A DNA stretch of 64,000 nucleotides from Salinibacillus xinjiangensis (GTDB lineage: Bacteria > Bacillota > Bacilli > Bacillales > Alkalibacillaceae): the NCBI RefSeq assembly GCF_009649735.1, contig NZ_WJNH01000003.1:62001-126000 (forward strand), given 5' to 3'. The notes below the pieces were generated by a model. It had not been told where the DNA came from. It did not search any database and saw only the letters and a list, made by a program, of their open reading frames with translations. Within the stretch, counting starts at the first letter, position 1; each line of letters opens with the position of its first letter. Positions 18,501 to 27,037 of this stretch are shown one piece after another. The position numbers were made by a program, and so were the translations under genes.

Positions 18501-18737
18501 AATGAGCAGGTGGAATCGTACTTTGTAAAAGGGATTATTGATCTTGTTTATAAAACGAATGGCGAGTGGAAGATCTTGGATTATAAAACAGATCGGGTGA
18601 AGAGTGATGAGGATATAGAAAAGCTTAAGGCGTTTTATCAAGGACAAATAGATTTCTATCAACAAGCCTGGCAGACCCTAACAGGAGAAACCGTCAAAGA
18701 AACCCAATTATATTTCTTTAACACGGTAACGCATTAG
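15543..18737 (+). CDS. AddA-like UvrD/RecB helicase with C-terminal nuclease
   Basis: The 1064-residue SF1 helicase-nuclease has Walker A GAGSGKT at 27-33, the ITFTRKAADEL motif Ia, Walker B in LVDEFQDTDPIQ (about 355), GDPKQAIYRFRRAD (motif III/IV region), MNVHKAKGLEAPIVYL (motif V), and VAATRAEKAL (motif VI). The C-terminal nuclease has IIHEVMERV (about 906) and ILDYKTDRV (about 1011). The pair thus has two nucleases and one motor, like AddAB. It is shorter than typical AddA (about 1230) and may be a second AddAB-like system. It is translationally coupled to the upstream gene (8-base overlap). Double-strand-end processing is the likely activity; repair versus defence is open. Confidence 0.82.
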   Translation: MSKEIVDQASRSKITKDLSTNFLVEAGAGSGKTTSLVSRMVNLIYSGFCQINEIVAITFTRKAADELKLRFQAELERVWKKEEDPEIQARLSHALQNIDQSFLGTVHSFCAKLLRERPIEAKFDLSFQELEEEDDNDLLKEAWQQYLHVLQEDRPQELEHLHELGLKVDDLYSCVRTMKEYPDVEWVTANVAKPDLDEALQSLKSLLQEARRALPKQEPPKGYDKLQTAIHQGLQRIRHLDESQDKEIMELFELFNKNLKPTFNRWENREDAEFYHDKFSGLVDVKIKPLIQNWKEFCHPVVISFLRGALREYEQLKSERSLLNFQDLLLKTSELLKGNAEVRRYFQQKYRSLLVDEFQDTDPIQAEIMFYLTSEDHHEQVWTKCKPIPGSLFVVGDPKQAIYRFRRADMDTYNRVKELMIEHGGEVLQLTMNFRTLDAVTEKLNTVFQEFLPEDETVYQAAYRPLHAFKEDDGQAFSGIKQLTVPSEYTRKDDVMEKDAENIVQSIKQLMKEGHDAKEFMVLTRYNDGIATYAQMLENEGIPVSVSGEMVIGETVEFRELAILLQTFLDPTDEVALVATLRGMFFGVSDDDLYQWKESGGRFSIYSHLPASLPDEIKAKFELALTKLQTYQKWIQQYLPTTAIEKMIEDVGFYPLLLANKHGKRAHKSLLQILEALRNQESNGTPTYKAICDLFTEMVEEKTVVANLEEEADAVRIMNVHKAKGLEAPIVYLAHPIKQVKPESFLSKHIKREDYESKGYFSFSVKKGFQSKPIALPLHWEDFKQEELRYLTEEEVRILYVAATRAEKALVISSSAKNNNKNPWKSLLGVEGLEMIELEESVSEESEQVTNLVTLQDYRTQTGGMLDWLEDSKRPTYESWSPTADKDYENVLNIARESGGGKEWGTIIHEVMERVVKGEDVTNFVRNILEKYNESLERESEVWSYIETFKNADAWKEIQQAEEVLTEVPFRFRVQKGDKLYAQIETNEQVESYFVKGIIDLVYKTNGEWKILDYKTDRVKSDEDIEKLKAFYQGQIDFYQQAWQTLTGETVKETQLYFFNTVTH

Positions 18738-18738
18738 T

Positions 18739-18763
18739 GCAAGTGGGGACAGACCCCACTTGC
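18739..18763. terminator. Perfect hairpin (REP-like GGGGACAGA core) after the helicase operon
   Basis: GCAAGTGGGG and CCCCACTTGC form a 10-base stem with a five-base loop, starting 2 bases after the stop and followed by TTT. The GGGGACAG core recalls the repeats at 40936 and 42196. Confidence 0.75.
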
Positions 18764-18803
18764 TTTAAAGTGTTAAAGGATTCACTTAAGGAGTGAGCAA
18801 AAT

Positions 18804-19241
18804 ATGAATACGTTAACGATTAAGGAAATGATGTCGCGTGAGGAAGTATTGCAAGCTTATCCAGTTATGAAACAGCTACGGGCGCATTTAGATGAATCCC
18901 AATACGTAGAGTTGGTAGAGGAGGCACAACAAAAGGAAGGGTATAAAATGTTTGCATTATTTGATGAGGATGATATAGTTGCTGTCATCGGATTCCACCC
19001 AATGGTCACGCTCTATTATGGACGATTTATTTGGGTATGTGATTTGGTAACGGATCAACATCAACGATCAAAAGGCTATGGGGAGAAACTATTAAACTAT
19101 GTACATAATTGGGGCGATAATAATGGCTTTGAGAGTGTGGCTCTTTCCTCGGGGCTTAAACGTAAAGAAGCCCATCGGTTTTATGAAGACAAGATGGATT
19201 ACGACAAGGTAAGCTATGTATTTAAACACGAACTAGATTAA
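18804..19241 (+). CDS. GNAT family N-acetyltransferase
   Basis: The 145-residue protein has a standard GNAT fold: FALFDEDDIVAVIGF (beta strands 2-4), the acetyl-CoA loop in DQHQRSKGYGEKLL (Q/RxxGxG/A motif), and a C-terminal AHRFYEDKMDYDKVSYVF. GGAGTGAG lies upstream of ATG 18804. The gene is separated from the AddA-like gene by a hairpin. The substrate is unknown. Confidence 0.85.
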   Translation: MNTLTIKEMMSREEVLQAYPVMKQLRAHLDESQYVELVEEAQQKEGYKMFALFDEDDIVAVIGFHPMVTLYYGRFIWVCDLVTDQHQRSKGYGEKLLNYVHNWGDNNGFESVALSSGLKRKEAHRFYEDKMDYDKVSYVFKHELD

Positions 19242-19264
19242 AACGTAAGAGGGAGGAGAATACT

Positions 19265-19708
19265 GTGGAAAGCTATTATGCACAACGAATCGATTTAAAT
19301 GGTCTCTTAATAGGCGCAATCATTTTAACGCTCTTCTCTCTTCTTGTTTACCTTTTTAACCTAATCCTAAGAAAAAAATTAAAGGTGAAAAAAAGAAAGC
19401 TATTTGCGTTTAATGATTTTGTGAACGAGAAACATGGCAAAATAGACTGGGGAATCCGCATTGCTATGATGATTGCCATAATCGTAGGATCTTTCGCAAC
19501 GCTAATCGTTTATCCCGACATGCGATATCCAGTTCTTGCACCAGCTTTTATTAGTTTCTTGTTTATTTATATTCAGGAATTTACACGGGCATATATGGAA
19601 TGGAAATACTCGTCTAATCGCAATGATTTTATTTATACCCTAAGTTCTTTAGGTTTTATCAGTTTATTACTTCTAATAGTATTTAGTAATGTGAATACGT
19701 GGTTATAA
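19265..19708 (+). CDS. DUF4181-type membrane protein
   Basis: The 147-residue protein has four predicted membrane helices (about 12-33, 62-82, 86-108, 124-143) and the basic-aromatic stretch KVKKRKLFAF followed by VNEKHGKIDW, typical of the Bacillus DUF4181 family. Start GTG 19265 follows GGGAGGAG. It lies 23 bases after the GNAT gene, probably in the same operon. No function is known. Confidence 0.72.
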   Translation: MESYYAQRIDLNGLLIGAIILTLFSLLVYLFNLILRKKLKVKKRKLFAFNDFVNEKHGKIDWGIRIAMMIAIIVGSFATLIVYPDMRYPVLAPAFISFLFIYIQEFTRAYMEWKYSSNRNDFIYTLSSLGFISLLLLIVFSNVNTWL

Positions 19709-19712
19709 GGGA

Positions 19713-19759
19713 AACCCCATTAGCATGTTTGGGAAATACATGCTAATGGGGCTGTTTTT
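19713..19759. terminator. Terminator between convergent genes
   Basis: CCCCATTAGCATGT and its complement form a 14-base stem followed by CTGTTTTT. The last codon and stop of the minus-strand gene lie in the right arm. Confidence 0.85.
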
Positions 19760-20057
19760 CAACTCTCTTATCGGAAATATCAGCTTTCGTTTTGTACTCA
19801 CCATGTAGGTTACATTTATAGGTATACACCGTAATGGTGCGGTACACATGATAATCATGGTAATGATGACTGACTAATGTTTTAATTTTTTTCTTAAACG
19901 TATCGACTAATTTCTCCTCTTGATGTCTATGTACTTCCTCCCAATCATGATGAATCCCCTGGACACCATCATCTTCCTCCGCAGCCAACTGAATAGGGCT
20001 GAAGAGAATAGACAAGGACGTGATGAAGAAGCCGATACGATAAATCCTTCTTCGCAT
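19743..20057 (-). CDS. Small secreted His-rich protein of unknown function
   Basis: The 104-residue product starts MRRRIYRIG and has a signal peptide with probable cleavage after QLAAE-like residues (about 25-27). The mature part is charged and rich in His and Tyr (HHDWEEVHRHQ, HHYHDYHVYR) and contains one Cys. The His clusters could bind metal; that is inference. The start is taken at ATG 20057, preceded by GCAGGTGA, rather than ATG 20081. It is not a recognised family. Confidence 0.6.
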   Translation of the reverse strand: MRRRIYRIGFFITSLSILFSPIQLAAEEDDGVQGIHHDWEEVHRHQEEKLVDTFKKKIKTLVSHHYHDYHVYRTITVYTYKCNLHGEYKTKADISDKRVEKQPH

Positions 20058-20173
20058 AATTTCACCTGCCAATATCCTCATGTCTCATTTTTTATCCTAA
20101 CCAAATTGGGCAGTTTTCATGTATGGAAGAATGAATTTTGTAGAAAAAAGTAGAATGTTGACTAAGGTATAAA

Positions 20174-20223
20174 ATGGGGAGCGTGGAAAGGAACTGACGC
20201 CGTCCTTAACCATTCTCCCCATC
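20174..20223 (-). terminator. Terminator of the glmS-like gene
   Basis: On the minus strand ATGGGGAG and CTCCCCAT close a stem and are followed by TTTTA, 15 bases after the glmS-like stop. Confidence 0.7.
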
Positions 20224-20238
20224 ACAATTACAATAACA

Positions 20239-22074
20239 TTATTCAACCGTTAAACTCTTCGCCAAATTCCTAGGCCGATCTACATTATATCCTCGCACAG
20301 TTCCTGCATAATAAGCCAGTAGCTGAAGAGGGATGGCGGCGACAATTGGCATTAAAAATGGATGCGCTTCTGGAATATAAAGCACTTGGTCAACAACTTC
20401 TCCAATTTCCACATCTCCAACCGTGGTAACGCCGACTACATAAGCATCACGGGTTTTCAGCTCACGTATATTACTGACCATTTTTTCCCGTAAATGAGGC
20501 TGTGTAGAAAGGGCAATAATGGGTACACCTGGCGTGATTAAAGCCATCGTGCCATGCTTCACTTCACCAGCAGCATAGGCATCTGCGTGCAAATAGGCGA
20601 CTTCCTGGATTTTTAAGGCTCCTTCTAGTGCCAGTACATAATCCAGTCCACGTCCCATCAAAAATAGGTGATCCTGGTCATCTGTCACTTGTGCGAAGCG
20701 GTCAATGGCGTCCTGAGTCATCACTAGTGACTGATCAACAACATTAGGTAAATCCGTTAACGCATCAACGAGCTCTGGAATATCCTTAGCTCCTGGCCCC
20801 TCTAGCTTTTCCGTTAACGAAATGGCTAGTAATAACAGGGCAGTAATCTGAGAGGTGTAGGCCTTTGTTGCAGGTACAGCGAGTTCTAATCCTGCATTGG
20901 TGCACACCGTACAATCAGCTTTACGGGCAATGTTACTCCGATTATTGTTGGTTATCGCAATGGTCTTAGCACCATAGGATTGGACCTCTTTTAAAGCTGA
21001 CAAGGTATCCGCTGTTTCACCTGATTGACTTAAGATAATAATAAGATTGGAATCATCCAAAGCGCCATGCTCGTAGGTAAATTCTGATGAAATGGAGACC
21101 TCAATCGGCAGGTTAATCATCTTGCTCAAAATACTTTTTCCAACCATTCCTGAGTGGTAGGAGGTGCCATTGCCGATGATATCGATTTTTCGAAATGCGT
21201 GTAAATCATGCTCCTCAAAGAAAGCCTCTAATTCTGGTAATTTCACATGACCATCCTCTAGACGATTTTCTAGGGTTTGTTGAATCGATGTAGGTTGTTC
21301 CAATATTTCCTTTAGCATAAAATGATCATACTGGTGCAATTCAAATTCCGTTTCATCCCAATCAATCGATGCTTTTTCAGGATGTACCTGTGTTCCATCC
21401 AATGTTTCAATGGATATGTTACCTTCTTTTAATATAGCCATTTGATCGTTTTTGATTGGATAAATTTCCTTTGTATAGCTCAATAGAGCAGAAATATCCG
21501 AAGAAAGAAAGGCTTCGCGTTCCCCATAGCCTAGGATTAACGGATTTTCCTGAGAAATACCAATAATCGTACCGGGATCTGATTGTGACATAATGGCTAA
21601 TGCAAAGGAGCCCTTCAGCATAGGTAAAACCATGCGAACCGTTTCCTTAAAGTCACCTGTATCATATTTGGCCAGCAGATGGGGGATGACCTCGGTGTCG
21701 GTATCAGTTGTAAACACATATCCATCCGCAATTAAACTCTTTTTTAATTGATGATTATTCTCGATAATGCCATTATGGACGACAAAAAACTTTTCATTCT
21801 CATCTGTTAATGGATGAGAATTCGTAGCAGATGGAGTACCGTGAGAGGCCCAGCGTGTATGGCCAATCCCGAGACTTCCTTCTGTCATGGGATCCAGTTG
21901 AATGGATGCTTCAAGGTCCTGAATTCTTCCTTTTTCTTTACGCATTTCGATATGATGTCGGTTGGAAATGGCTAGTCCTGCCGAGTCATACCCGCGATAT
22001 TCTAAATTCATCAAACAATTAATTAAAATCGTTTGAGCTGATCGTTCGCCAATGTATCCTACAATTCCGCTCAT
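20239..22074 (-). CDS. glmS: GlmS paralogue (glutamine:fructose-6-phosphate amidotransferase) with Ser in place of the catalytic Cys
   Basis: Full-length (611 residues) two-domain enzyme. The N-terminal class II glutaminase domain keeps HTRWASHG, HNGIIEN and DTDTEVI, and two SIS domains carry GTSYHSG, SQSGETADT, PATKAYTSQ and the C-terminal RPRNLAKSLTVE. The protein begins MSGIVGYIG, whereas glutaminases of this class need Cys at position 2 as the N-terminal nucleophile; the codon is AGC. Glutamine hydrolysis may therefore be lost or altered, while isomerase or ammonia-dependent activity may remain. Only 58 bases separate it from the upstream MFS gene, so no glmS ribozyme fits there. It is probably a second copy; the gene symbol is by family only. 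Confidence 0.85.
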   Translation of the reverse strand: MSGIVGYIGERSAQTILINCLMNLEYRGYDSAGLAISNRHHIEMRKEKGRIQDLEASIQLDPMTEGSLGIGHTRWASHGTPSATNSHPLTDENEKFFVVHNGIIENNHQLKKSLIADGYVFTTDTDTEVIPHLLAKYDTGDFKETVRMVLPMLKGSFALAIMSQSDPGTIIGISQENPLILGYGEREAFLSSDISALLSYTKEIYPIKNDQMAILKEGNISIETLDGTQVHPEKASIDWDETEFELHQYDHFMLKEILEQPTSIQQTLENRLEDGHVKLPELEAFFEEHDLHAFRKIDIIGNGTSYHSGMVGKSILSKMINLPIEVSISSEFTYEHGALDDSNLIIILSQSGETADTLSALKEVQSYGAKTIAITNNNRSNIARKADCTVCTNAGLELAVPATKAYTSQITALLLLAISLTEKLEGPGAKDIPELVDALTDLPNVVDQSLVMTQDAIDRFAQVTDDQDHLFLMGRGLDYVLALEGALKIQEVAYLHADAYAAGEVKHGTMALITPGVPIIALSTQPHLREKMVSNIRELKTRDAYVVGVTTVGDVEIGEVVDQVLYIPEAHPFLMPIVAAIPLQLLAYYAGTVRGYNVDRPRNLAKSLTVE

Positions 22075-22132
22075 GGATCTTGCACCTCTTTTGTCTTGTT
22101 ACTTTCATTATACTAAAAAGTGGTAGGATGGT

Positions 22133-23656
22133 TTAAAGTTGTTTGTTAGTTTTTATGCCATTTGGAAAAAAGGAAACAGCAATTAGACTCATGATGGCTA
22201 AAACTAAAAATCCCCAAAATACATAATGCATGGAGATGTTAAGCCCTTCCTGTAATAATGCCAATGTATCATCAGCAAATTTCTGCCTTTCCTCGGCATC
22301 AAGCATTTGATTAGTAATGTCTAAATCAATTCCACCAAGTTTATTGGAATGAGTCTCTAAAAAGTGAGCTAATCGAGTATTTAAAATACCTCCCATCAAA
22401 GAGATCCCAACGGTATTGCCGACGATGCGCATGAACATATTGGATGCCGTCGCGACCCCGCGAACCCTCCATTCAACACTGCTCTGAACGGAAACAGTAA
22501 ACGTGGTGGTCGTAAAACCCATTCCAACGCCGATGAAAAATGAGCCAATACCAACCCAAATAGGTCCAAAGGCAGGCTCAGAGGTGATGAGTAAAATGGA
22601 ACCAATAATTAGTCCAAATCCGCCAATTAAAGCATTTTTTAAATAGCCTAGCCGAATCAATACTTTACCTGCAATCGTAGCAGAAACAGGCCAGCCGATG
22701 GACATCATCGCAAGGGAGAACCCACCAACAATAGCCGAATAGCCCATTACTCCCTGGACATAGGTGGGAATAAAACTAATGACACCAATCATAATCATTC
22801 CTGTTGTGAGCGAACCCACATTCGAAATCACGATAATAGGATTACGCCACAATTTGAGTGGCATCATTGGCTCCAGTGCACGTTTTTCCTGAAGTAAAAA
22901 CAATCCCATGCCGAGTACGAATAAAGCCATCAGAAACAGACTAGGCAGAGACGTCCAGCTCCAGGCAACCCCACCCTGAATAAAGGCGAGCATCAGAGCA
23001 GAAATAGAAACAAACAACAGACCAGACCCTACATAATCGATGGAATGCTTTTTCTTTTCTACATTTTCATGTAAATAAAGCGAAATGCCAATCAAGGACA
23101 AAATGCCAAACGGAATATTGATCCAATACACCCAAGCCCAATGGATATACTCAACAAAAATACCTCCTAGTGCAGGCCCAACGATCGAGGAAATGCCCCA
23201 CACACTTGCTAGGTAGCCTTGAATTTTGGAACGCTCTTCAATCGAATAAATATCTCCAACAATTGTGGACGCAATCGGCTGTACAGCGCCAGCTCCAATT
23301 CCTTGAATAAAACGAAAAGCGATTAATAACGGCATAGAAGTGGCCAATCCACAAAGAATGGAGCCGACGAGGAAGATGATTACCCCTAGAAAATAAACCG
23401 GCTTACGACCAAATAGATCGGCAAGCTTCCCATAAATCGGAATGGTGACAGCCTGCATTAATAGAAATATAGAAAAAACCCAGCTAAAATAACTAAACCC
23501 ACCTAAATCAGCAACAATACTAGGCATAGCCGTAGACACAATGGTCCCTTCAATGGCTGCCATAAACATTCCTATTACAATGGATGCGAGTACAAATCCT
23601 CTTTTAGTCGTGGATTTTGAGTTTGATAATGTTGAAGTTCCCACGTGCTGTACCAA
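22133..23656 (-). CDS. MFS drug exporter, DHA2/EmrB-QacA type
   Basis: The 507-residue membrane protein has about 14 predicted helices. Family motifs are visible: motif A (GKLADLFGRKP), motif C-like sequence (GPALGGIFVEYIHW) and WVYWINIPFG, typical of drug:H+ antiporters such as Bacillus Mdr/Bmr3. The C-terminal tail is short and basic. The start is uncertain: TTG 23656 (given) or GTG 23644, neither with a strong ribosome site. It lies upstream of and co-directional with the glmS-like gene, 58 bases apart. The substrate is unknown. Confidence 0.85.
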   Translation of the reverse strand: MVQHVGTSTLSNSKSTTKRGFVLASIVIGMFMAAIEGTIVSTAMPSIVADLGGFSYFSWVFSIFLLMQAVTIPIYGKLADLFGRKPVYFLGVIIFLVGSILCGLATSMPLLIAFRFIQGIGAGAVQPIASTIVGDIYSIEERSKIQGYLASVWGISSIVGPALGGIFVEYIHWAWVYWINIPFGILSLIGISLYLHENVEKKKHSIDYVGSGLLFVSISALMLAFIQGGVAWSWTSLPSLFLMALFVLGMGLFLLQEKRALEPMMPLKLWRNPIIVISNVGSLTTGMIMIGVISFIPTYVQGVMGYSAIVGGFSLAMMSIGWPVSATIAGKVLIRLGYLKNALIGGFGLIIGSILLITSEPAFGPIWVGIGSFFIGVGMGFTTTTFTVSVQSSVEWRVRGVATASNMFMRIVGNTVGISLMGGILNTRLAHFLETHSNKLGGIDLDITNQMLDAEERQKFADDTLALLQEGLNISMHYVFWGFLVLAIMSLIAVSFFPNGIKTNKQL

Positions 23657-23878
23657 CTTTCGGTCAAAGGTTATATTGAGTATTATATCACTTCCTATTT
23701 TTATGAGAAACGTAAACGGAAAAGATTGTAAGATTTAAGCATTTAACTTAAGTCCTTATTATTGTATAATTAAAGGAGAAAATTCAGATAATTAAATGAA
23801 AGCGCATACCTATCATGATATAACAAGTAAAGGAATATATAGTAATAGAGTCTATTATAGATTGAAAGGGGATTAATA

Positions 23879-25084
23879 ATGTTAAAAGAACTTTCGTCTC
23901 AAGCACAGCATTTAAGAGAAGAATTACTAGATTTTATGGAGGAAAATGTTTATCCAAATGAAAGTGTTTTTGAGGAGCAGCTAAAAGCGCAAGAAGACCG
24001 ATGGCAAGTTCCACCTATCATGGAAGAGCTAAAAGTAAAGGCAAAGGCGAAGGGACTGTGGAATTTATTTTTACCAGATGAAGAGTATGGAAAAGGTTTA
24101 TCCAATTATGACTATGCCCACCTTTGCGAAATTATGGGACGATCCCCGATTGCTCCAGAAATATTTAATTGTAATGCTCCTGACACCGGAAATATGGAGG
24201 TATTGGTGAAATACGGGACGGAGGAGCAGAAGAAAAAATGGCTCGAACCTTTACTCAAAGGAGAAATTCGCTCTGTTTTTTCGATGACAGAGCCTGATGT
24301 TGCCTCATCTGATGCGACCAATATACAAAGTAGCATTGAACGGGACGGAGATGAGTATGTCATTAACGCCAAAAAATGGTGGTCAACAGGAGCTCTAGAC
24401 CCACGCTGTCAGATTGCGATTGTGATGGGAAAAACCGATCCCCATGCAGAAAAACATAAGCAGCAATCTATGATTCTAGTTCCATTTGATACTCCAGGGG
24501 TAGAGGTGAAAAGACATTTGCCCGTATTTGGCTATGACCACGCTCCACATGGGCATGCGGAAATCCACTATAACAATGTTCGTGTCCCAGCTTCCAATAT
24601 GCTATTAGGAGAGGGTAGAGGATTTGAAATTGCTCAAGGAAGATTAGGTCCAGGTCGAATTCACCACTGCATGCGCGCCATTGGCAAGGCTGAACGAGCA
24701 CTTGAATTTCTTGTGAAACGCGCAAATAGTCGGGAGGCCTTCCATTCCAAATTGGTTGATAAAGGGGTAGTGCGGGCGCAAATTGCCGAAAGCCGACTAG
24801 AAATTGAACAAGCAAGATTATTAACCTTACATGCTGCAAATAAAATTGACCAAGAAGGGGCAAAAGCCGCTAGAAAAGAAATTGCCATGATTAAGATTGC
24901 CGCCCCGAGAATGGCGCTAAATGTCATTGATCGCGCTATCGAAATATTTGGAGCTGCAGGGGTATCAGATGATTTTCCACTTGCAGCCTATTGGGCTGAT
25001 GCAAGAACTTTACGTATTGTGGATGGTCCTGACCAAGTTCATTTACGAGATATCGCGAAGTTAGAAATTAGAGAACAATTGTAA
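23879..25084 (+). CDS. Acyl-CoA dehydrogenase (ACAD10/11-like)
   Basis: FAD-dependent enzyme introducing the alpha-beta double bond in acyl-CoAs. At 401 residues it has the ACAD FAD/substrate signature [15 protein letters not shown] (about residues 139-153), the KKWWSTGA strand, [13 protein letters not shown] in the helical domain, and [21 protein letters not shown] near the end, where FAD and the CoA tail are contacted. AAAGGGG precedes ATG 23879. It is first in a tight operon with comB, thiolase and a flavin oxidoreductase, suggesting catabolism of an acyl-CoA of unknown structure. Confidence 0.9.
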   Translation: MLKELSSQAQHLREELLDFMEENVYPNESVFEEQLKAQEDRWQVPPIMEELKVKAKAKGLWNLFLPDEEYGKGLSNYDYAHLCEIMGRSPIAPEIFNCNAPDTGNMEVLVKYGTEEQKKKWLEPLLKGEIRSVFSMTEPDVASSDATNIQSSIERDGDEYVINAKKWWSTGALDPRCQIAIVMGKTDPHAEKHKQQSMILVPFDTPGVEVKRHLPVFGYDHAPHGHAEIHYNNVRVPASNMLLGEGRGFEIAQGRLGPGRIHHCMRAIGKAERALEFLVKRANSREAFHSKLVDKGVVRAQIAESRLEIEQARLLTLHAANKIDQEGAKAARKEIAMIKIAAPRMALNVIDRAIEIFGAAGVSDDFPLAAYWADARTLRIVDGPDQVHLRDIAKLEIREQL

Positions 25085-25109
25085 AAAATCATAGCAAAAG
25101 GTTGAGTAC

Positions 25110-25859
25110 ATGCGAAAAATTAATGTTATTACACAAAAGGAATTAGTTGATTCTGATGCAGTAAAACATTGTACTGTCGTTGTCGTGGATGTTTTTCTAG
25201 CGACGACTACCATTACACATTTACTACACCAGAACTATGAATCGGTATACACCGTGAAGGATGCTGAAAATGCTTTAAGGATTGCCAAACAACTAGAAGA
25301 GCCATATGTTCTTTTAGGTGAATCCAATGGTGATTTAATAGAGGGCTTTCAATATCCAGACCCATTACTTTTTCACAAAACAGTTGAAAATCAAACAGCC
25401 ATAATTTGCTCCACAAATGGAACGAAAGCTGTTGAGAAAGCAAAAAATGCCCAAAAGCTGTACGTGTCTTCGATTGTAAATGGACATGTAGTAGCAGAGC
25501 GAATTCATGAACAACAGGGAGATTCCTCGGTGGTGATTGTCTGCTCAGGTAATGCGGGGCGATTTTCAATGGAGGATTTTGTGGGGGCTGGTCAAATTGT
25601 GAACCACCTGGTTAAACAAGGCGACTATAAGCTGTCTGATTCCGCTAAATCAGCCAAAGACTTATTCCGAATAGAGCGGGACAGGAATTTTACTAGTCTT
25701 TATGAATGTGAGACATCCACTCTCTTTAAACAAACTGGCTTTGAAGAGACGATGTACTGGGTTGTAGAAAAATTTGAATCAATAGAGATTGTACCTGTTT
25801 ATCAAAATGAAAAAATAATAAAAGAAGTTCATCAAAACAAAAAGGGGAGTTTTCTATGA
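25110..25859 (+). CDS. comB: 2-phosphosulfolactate phosphatase family protein (ComB)
   Basis: The ComB family hydrolyses 2-phosphosulfolactate to sulfolactate; it was first defined in coenzyme M synthesis and has a Bacillus homologue, YitC. The 249-residue product has the family marks VVVVDVFLATTTI (about 24-36), LLGESNGD, STNGTKAVEKA and VIVCSGNAGRFSMEDFVGAG. AAAGG precedes ATG 25110. Its stop overlaps the thiolase start (ATGA). No phosphosulfolactate synthase (ComA/YitD) is nearby, so its presence inside a beta-oxidation-like operon is unexpected and the true substrate may differ. Confidence 0.82.
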   Translation: MRKINVITQKELVDSDAVKHCTVVVVDVFLATTTITHLLHQNYESVYTVKDAENALRIAKQLEEPYVLLGESNGDLIEGFQYPDPLLFHKTVENQTAIICSTNGTKAVEKAKNAQKLYVSSIVNGHVVAERIHEQQGDSSVVIVCSGNAGRFSMEDFVGAGQIVNHLVKQGDYKLSDSAKSAKDLFRIERDRNFTSLYECETSTLFKQTGFEETMYWVVEKFESIEIVPVYQNEKIIKEVHQNKKGSFL

Positions 25860-27037
25860 GTCAAGTTTATTTAATTGAAGGAGCCAGGACGGCATTTACA
25901 GAATTCGGAGGCTCATTTGCAAAGGTCGGTGCCACTGAGTTAGGGACGGCTACTGCGGTTGAGGCCATAAAACGGTCGAACTTAAGCCCGGAACAAGTGG
26001 ACCATGTCCTATATGGAAATGTTATACATACGGAGAAAAATGCTTCCTATGTGTCAAGGCATATTGGCCTGAACAGTCAAATCCCACAGGAGGTACCAGC
26101 CCTAACGTTAAATCGGTTATGTGGTTCAGGTCTTCAGGCTGTTGTGAGCGGTTTACAGCATATTTTAACAGGTGATGCTGATGTTGTACTCGCCGGTGGA
26201 ACGGAAAACATGTCCCAATCTCCATACTCCAACTTTCAACAACGGTTTGGGGGAGCTAAAATGGGCAATTTGGAGTTTGAGGATATGCTAACGGCTACTC
26301 TGACTGACCAATATACAGGTAAAGGTATGGGAATGACAGCAGAAAAGCTTGCTACCAAGCATAATATTAGTCGAAAAGAGCAAGATCAATTTGCCGTCGA
26401 ATCTAATCAACGGGCCGCTAAAGCGGTGGGAGAGAAGGTCTTTGCGGAGGAGATTGTACCGGTTGAGGTCAAAACGAGAAAGGGCTCAGTTTGGATTCAA
26501 GAGGATGAGCATATTAAACCAGATGCCTCACTAGAAAAAATGAGTCACCTCCGTCCAGCCTTTACATCTGAGGGTACGGTTACCGCCGCCAATGCGTCTG
26601 GAATTAATGATGGAGCTGCATCCATGATTGTTGCGAGTGAGAAGGCTGTGAAAGAAAATGGATTAAAGCCAATTGCTCGTGTTGTTTCCTGGGCAGTTGC
26701 AGGTGTAGATCCTACGATTATGGGAATTGGTCCTGTTCCGGCCATTCAAAAGGCGCTAGGTCGGGCGAATCTGACGTTAGATGATGTGGATGTCGTAGAA
26801 GTAAATGAAGCTTTTGCTGCACAGTATCTAGCGGTAGAAAAGGAGCTTGGGCTAGACCGCGACAAAACCAATATCTATGGGGGCGCTATTGCTCTCGGAC
26901 ATCCTGTTGGTGCTAGTGGTGCTAGAATTCTATTATCGTCTGCATATGCACTACGTCGATTAAATAAAAAATATGCCGTAGCCAGTCTCTGTATTGGTGG
27001 CGGTCAAGGAATTGCGATGGTGATCGAGCATGTCTAA
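25856..27037 (+). CDS. Thiolase (acetyl-CoA C-acyltransferase)
   Basis: Cytosolic 393-residue thiolase. Catalytic residues are visible: nucleophilic Cys in NRLCGSGLQAV (about 87), His in GGAIALGHPVGASGAR (about 349), and the second Cys in SLCIGGGQG (about 379). It thiolytically cleaves 3-ketoacyl-CoA or condenses acetyl-CoA units. Ribosome site AAAGGGGAG lies inside the 3' end of comB, with a 4-base overlap. Co-occurrence with the acyl-CoA dehydrogenase suggests the degradative direction; no hydratase or hydroxyacyl-CoA dehydrogenase lies in this operon. Confidence 0.93.
   Translation: MSQVYLIEGARTAFTEFGGSFAKVGATELGTATAVEAIKRSNLSPEQVDHVLYGNVIHTEKNASYVSRHIGLNSQIPQEVPALTLNRLCGSGLQAVVSGLQHILTGDADVVLAGGTENMSQSPYSNFQQRFGGAKMGNLEFEDMLTATLTDQYTGKGMGMTAEKLATKHNISRKEQDQFAVESNQRAAKAVGEKVFAEEIVPVEVKTRKGSVWIQEDEHIKPDASLEKMSHLRPAFTSEGTVTAANASGINDGAASMIVASEKAVKENGLKPIARVVSWAVAGVDPTIMGIGPVPAIQKALGRANLTLDDVDVVEVNEAFAAQYLAVEKELGLDRDKTNIYGGAIALGHPVGASGARILLSSAYALRRLNKKYAVASLCIGGGQGIAMVIEHV

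Noticed and set aside
22075-22132. glmS ribozyme upstream of the glmS-like gene
   Set aside because: The interval is 58 bases and contains only a ribosome site region; too short for the ribozyme.
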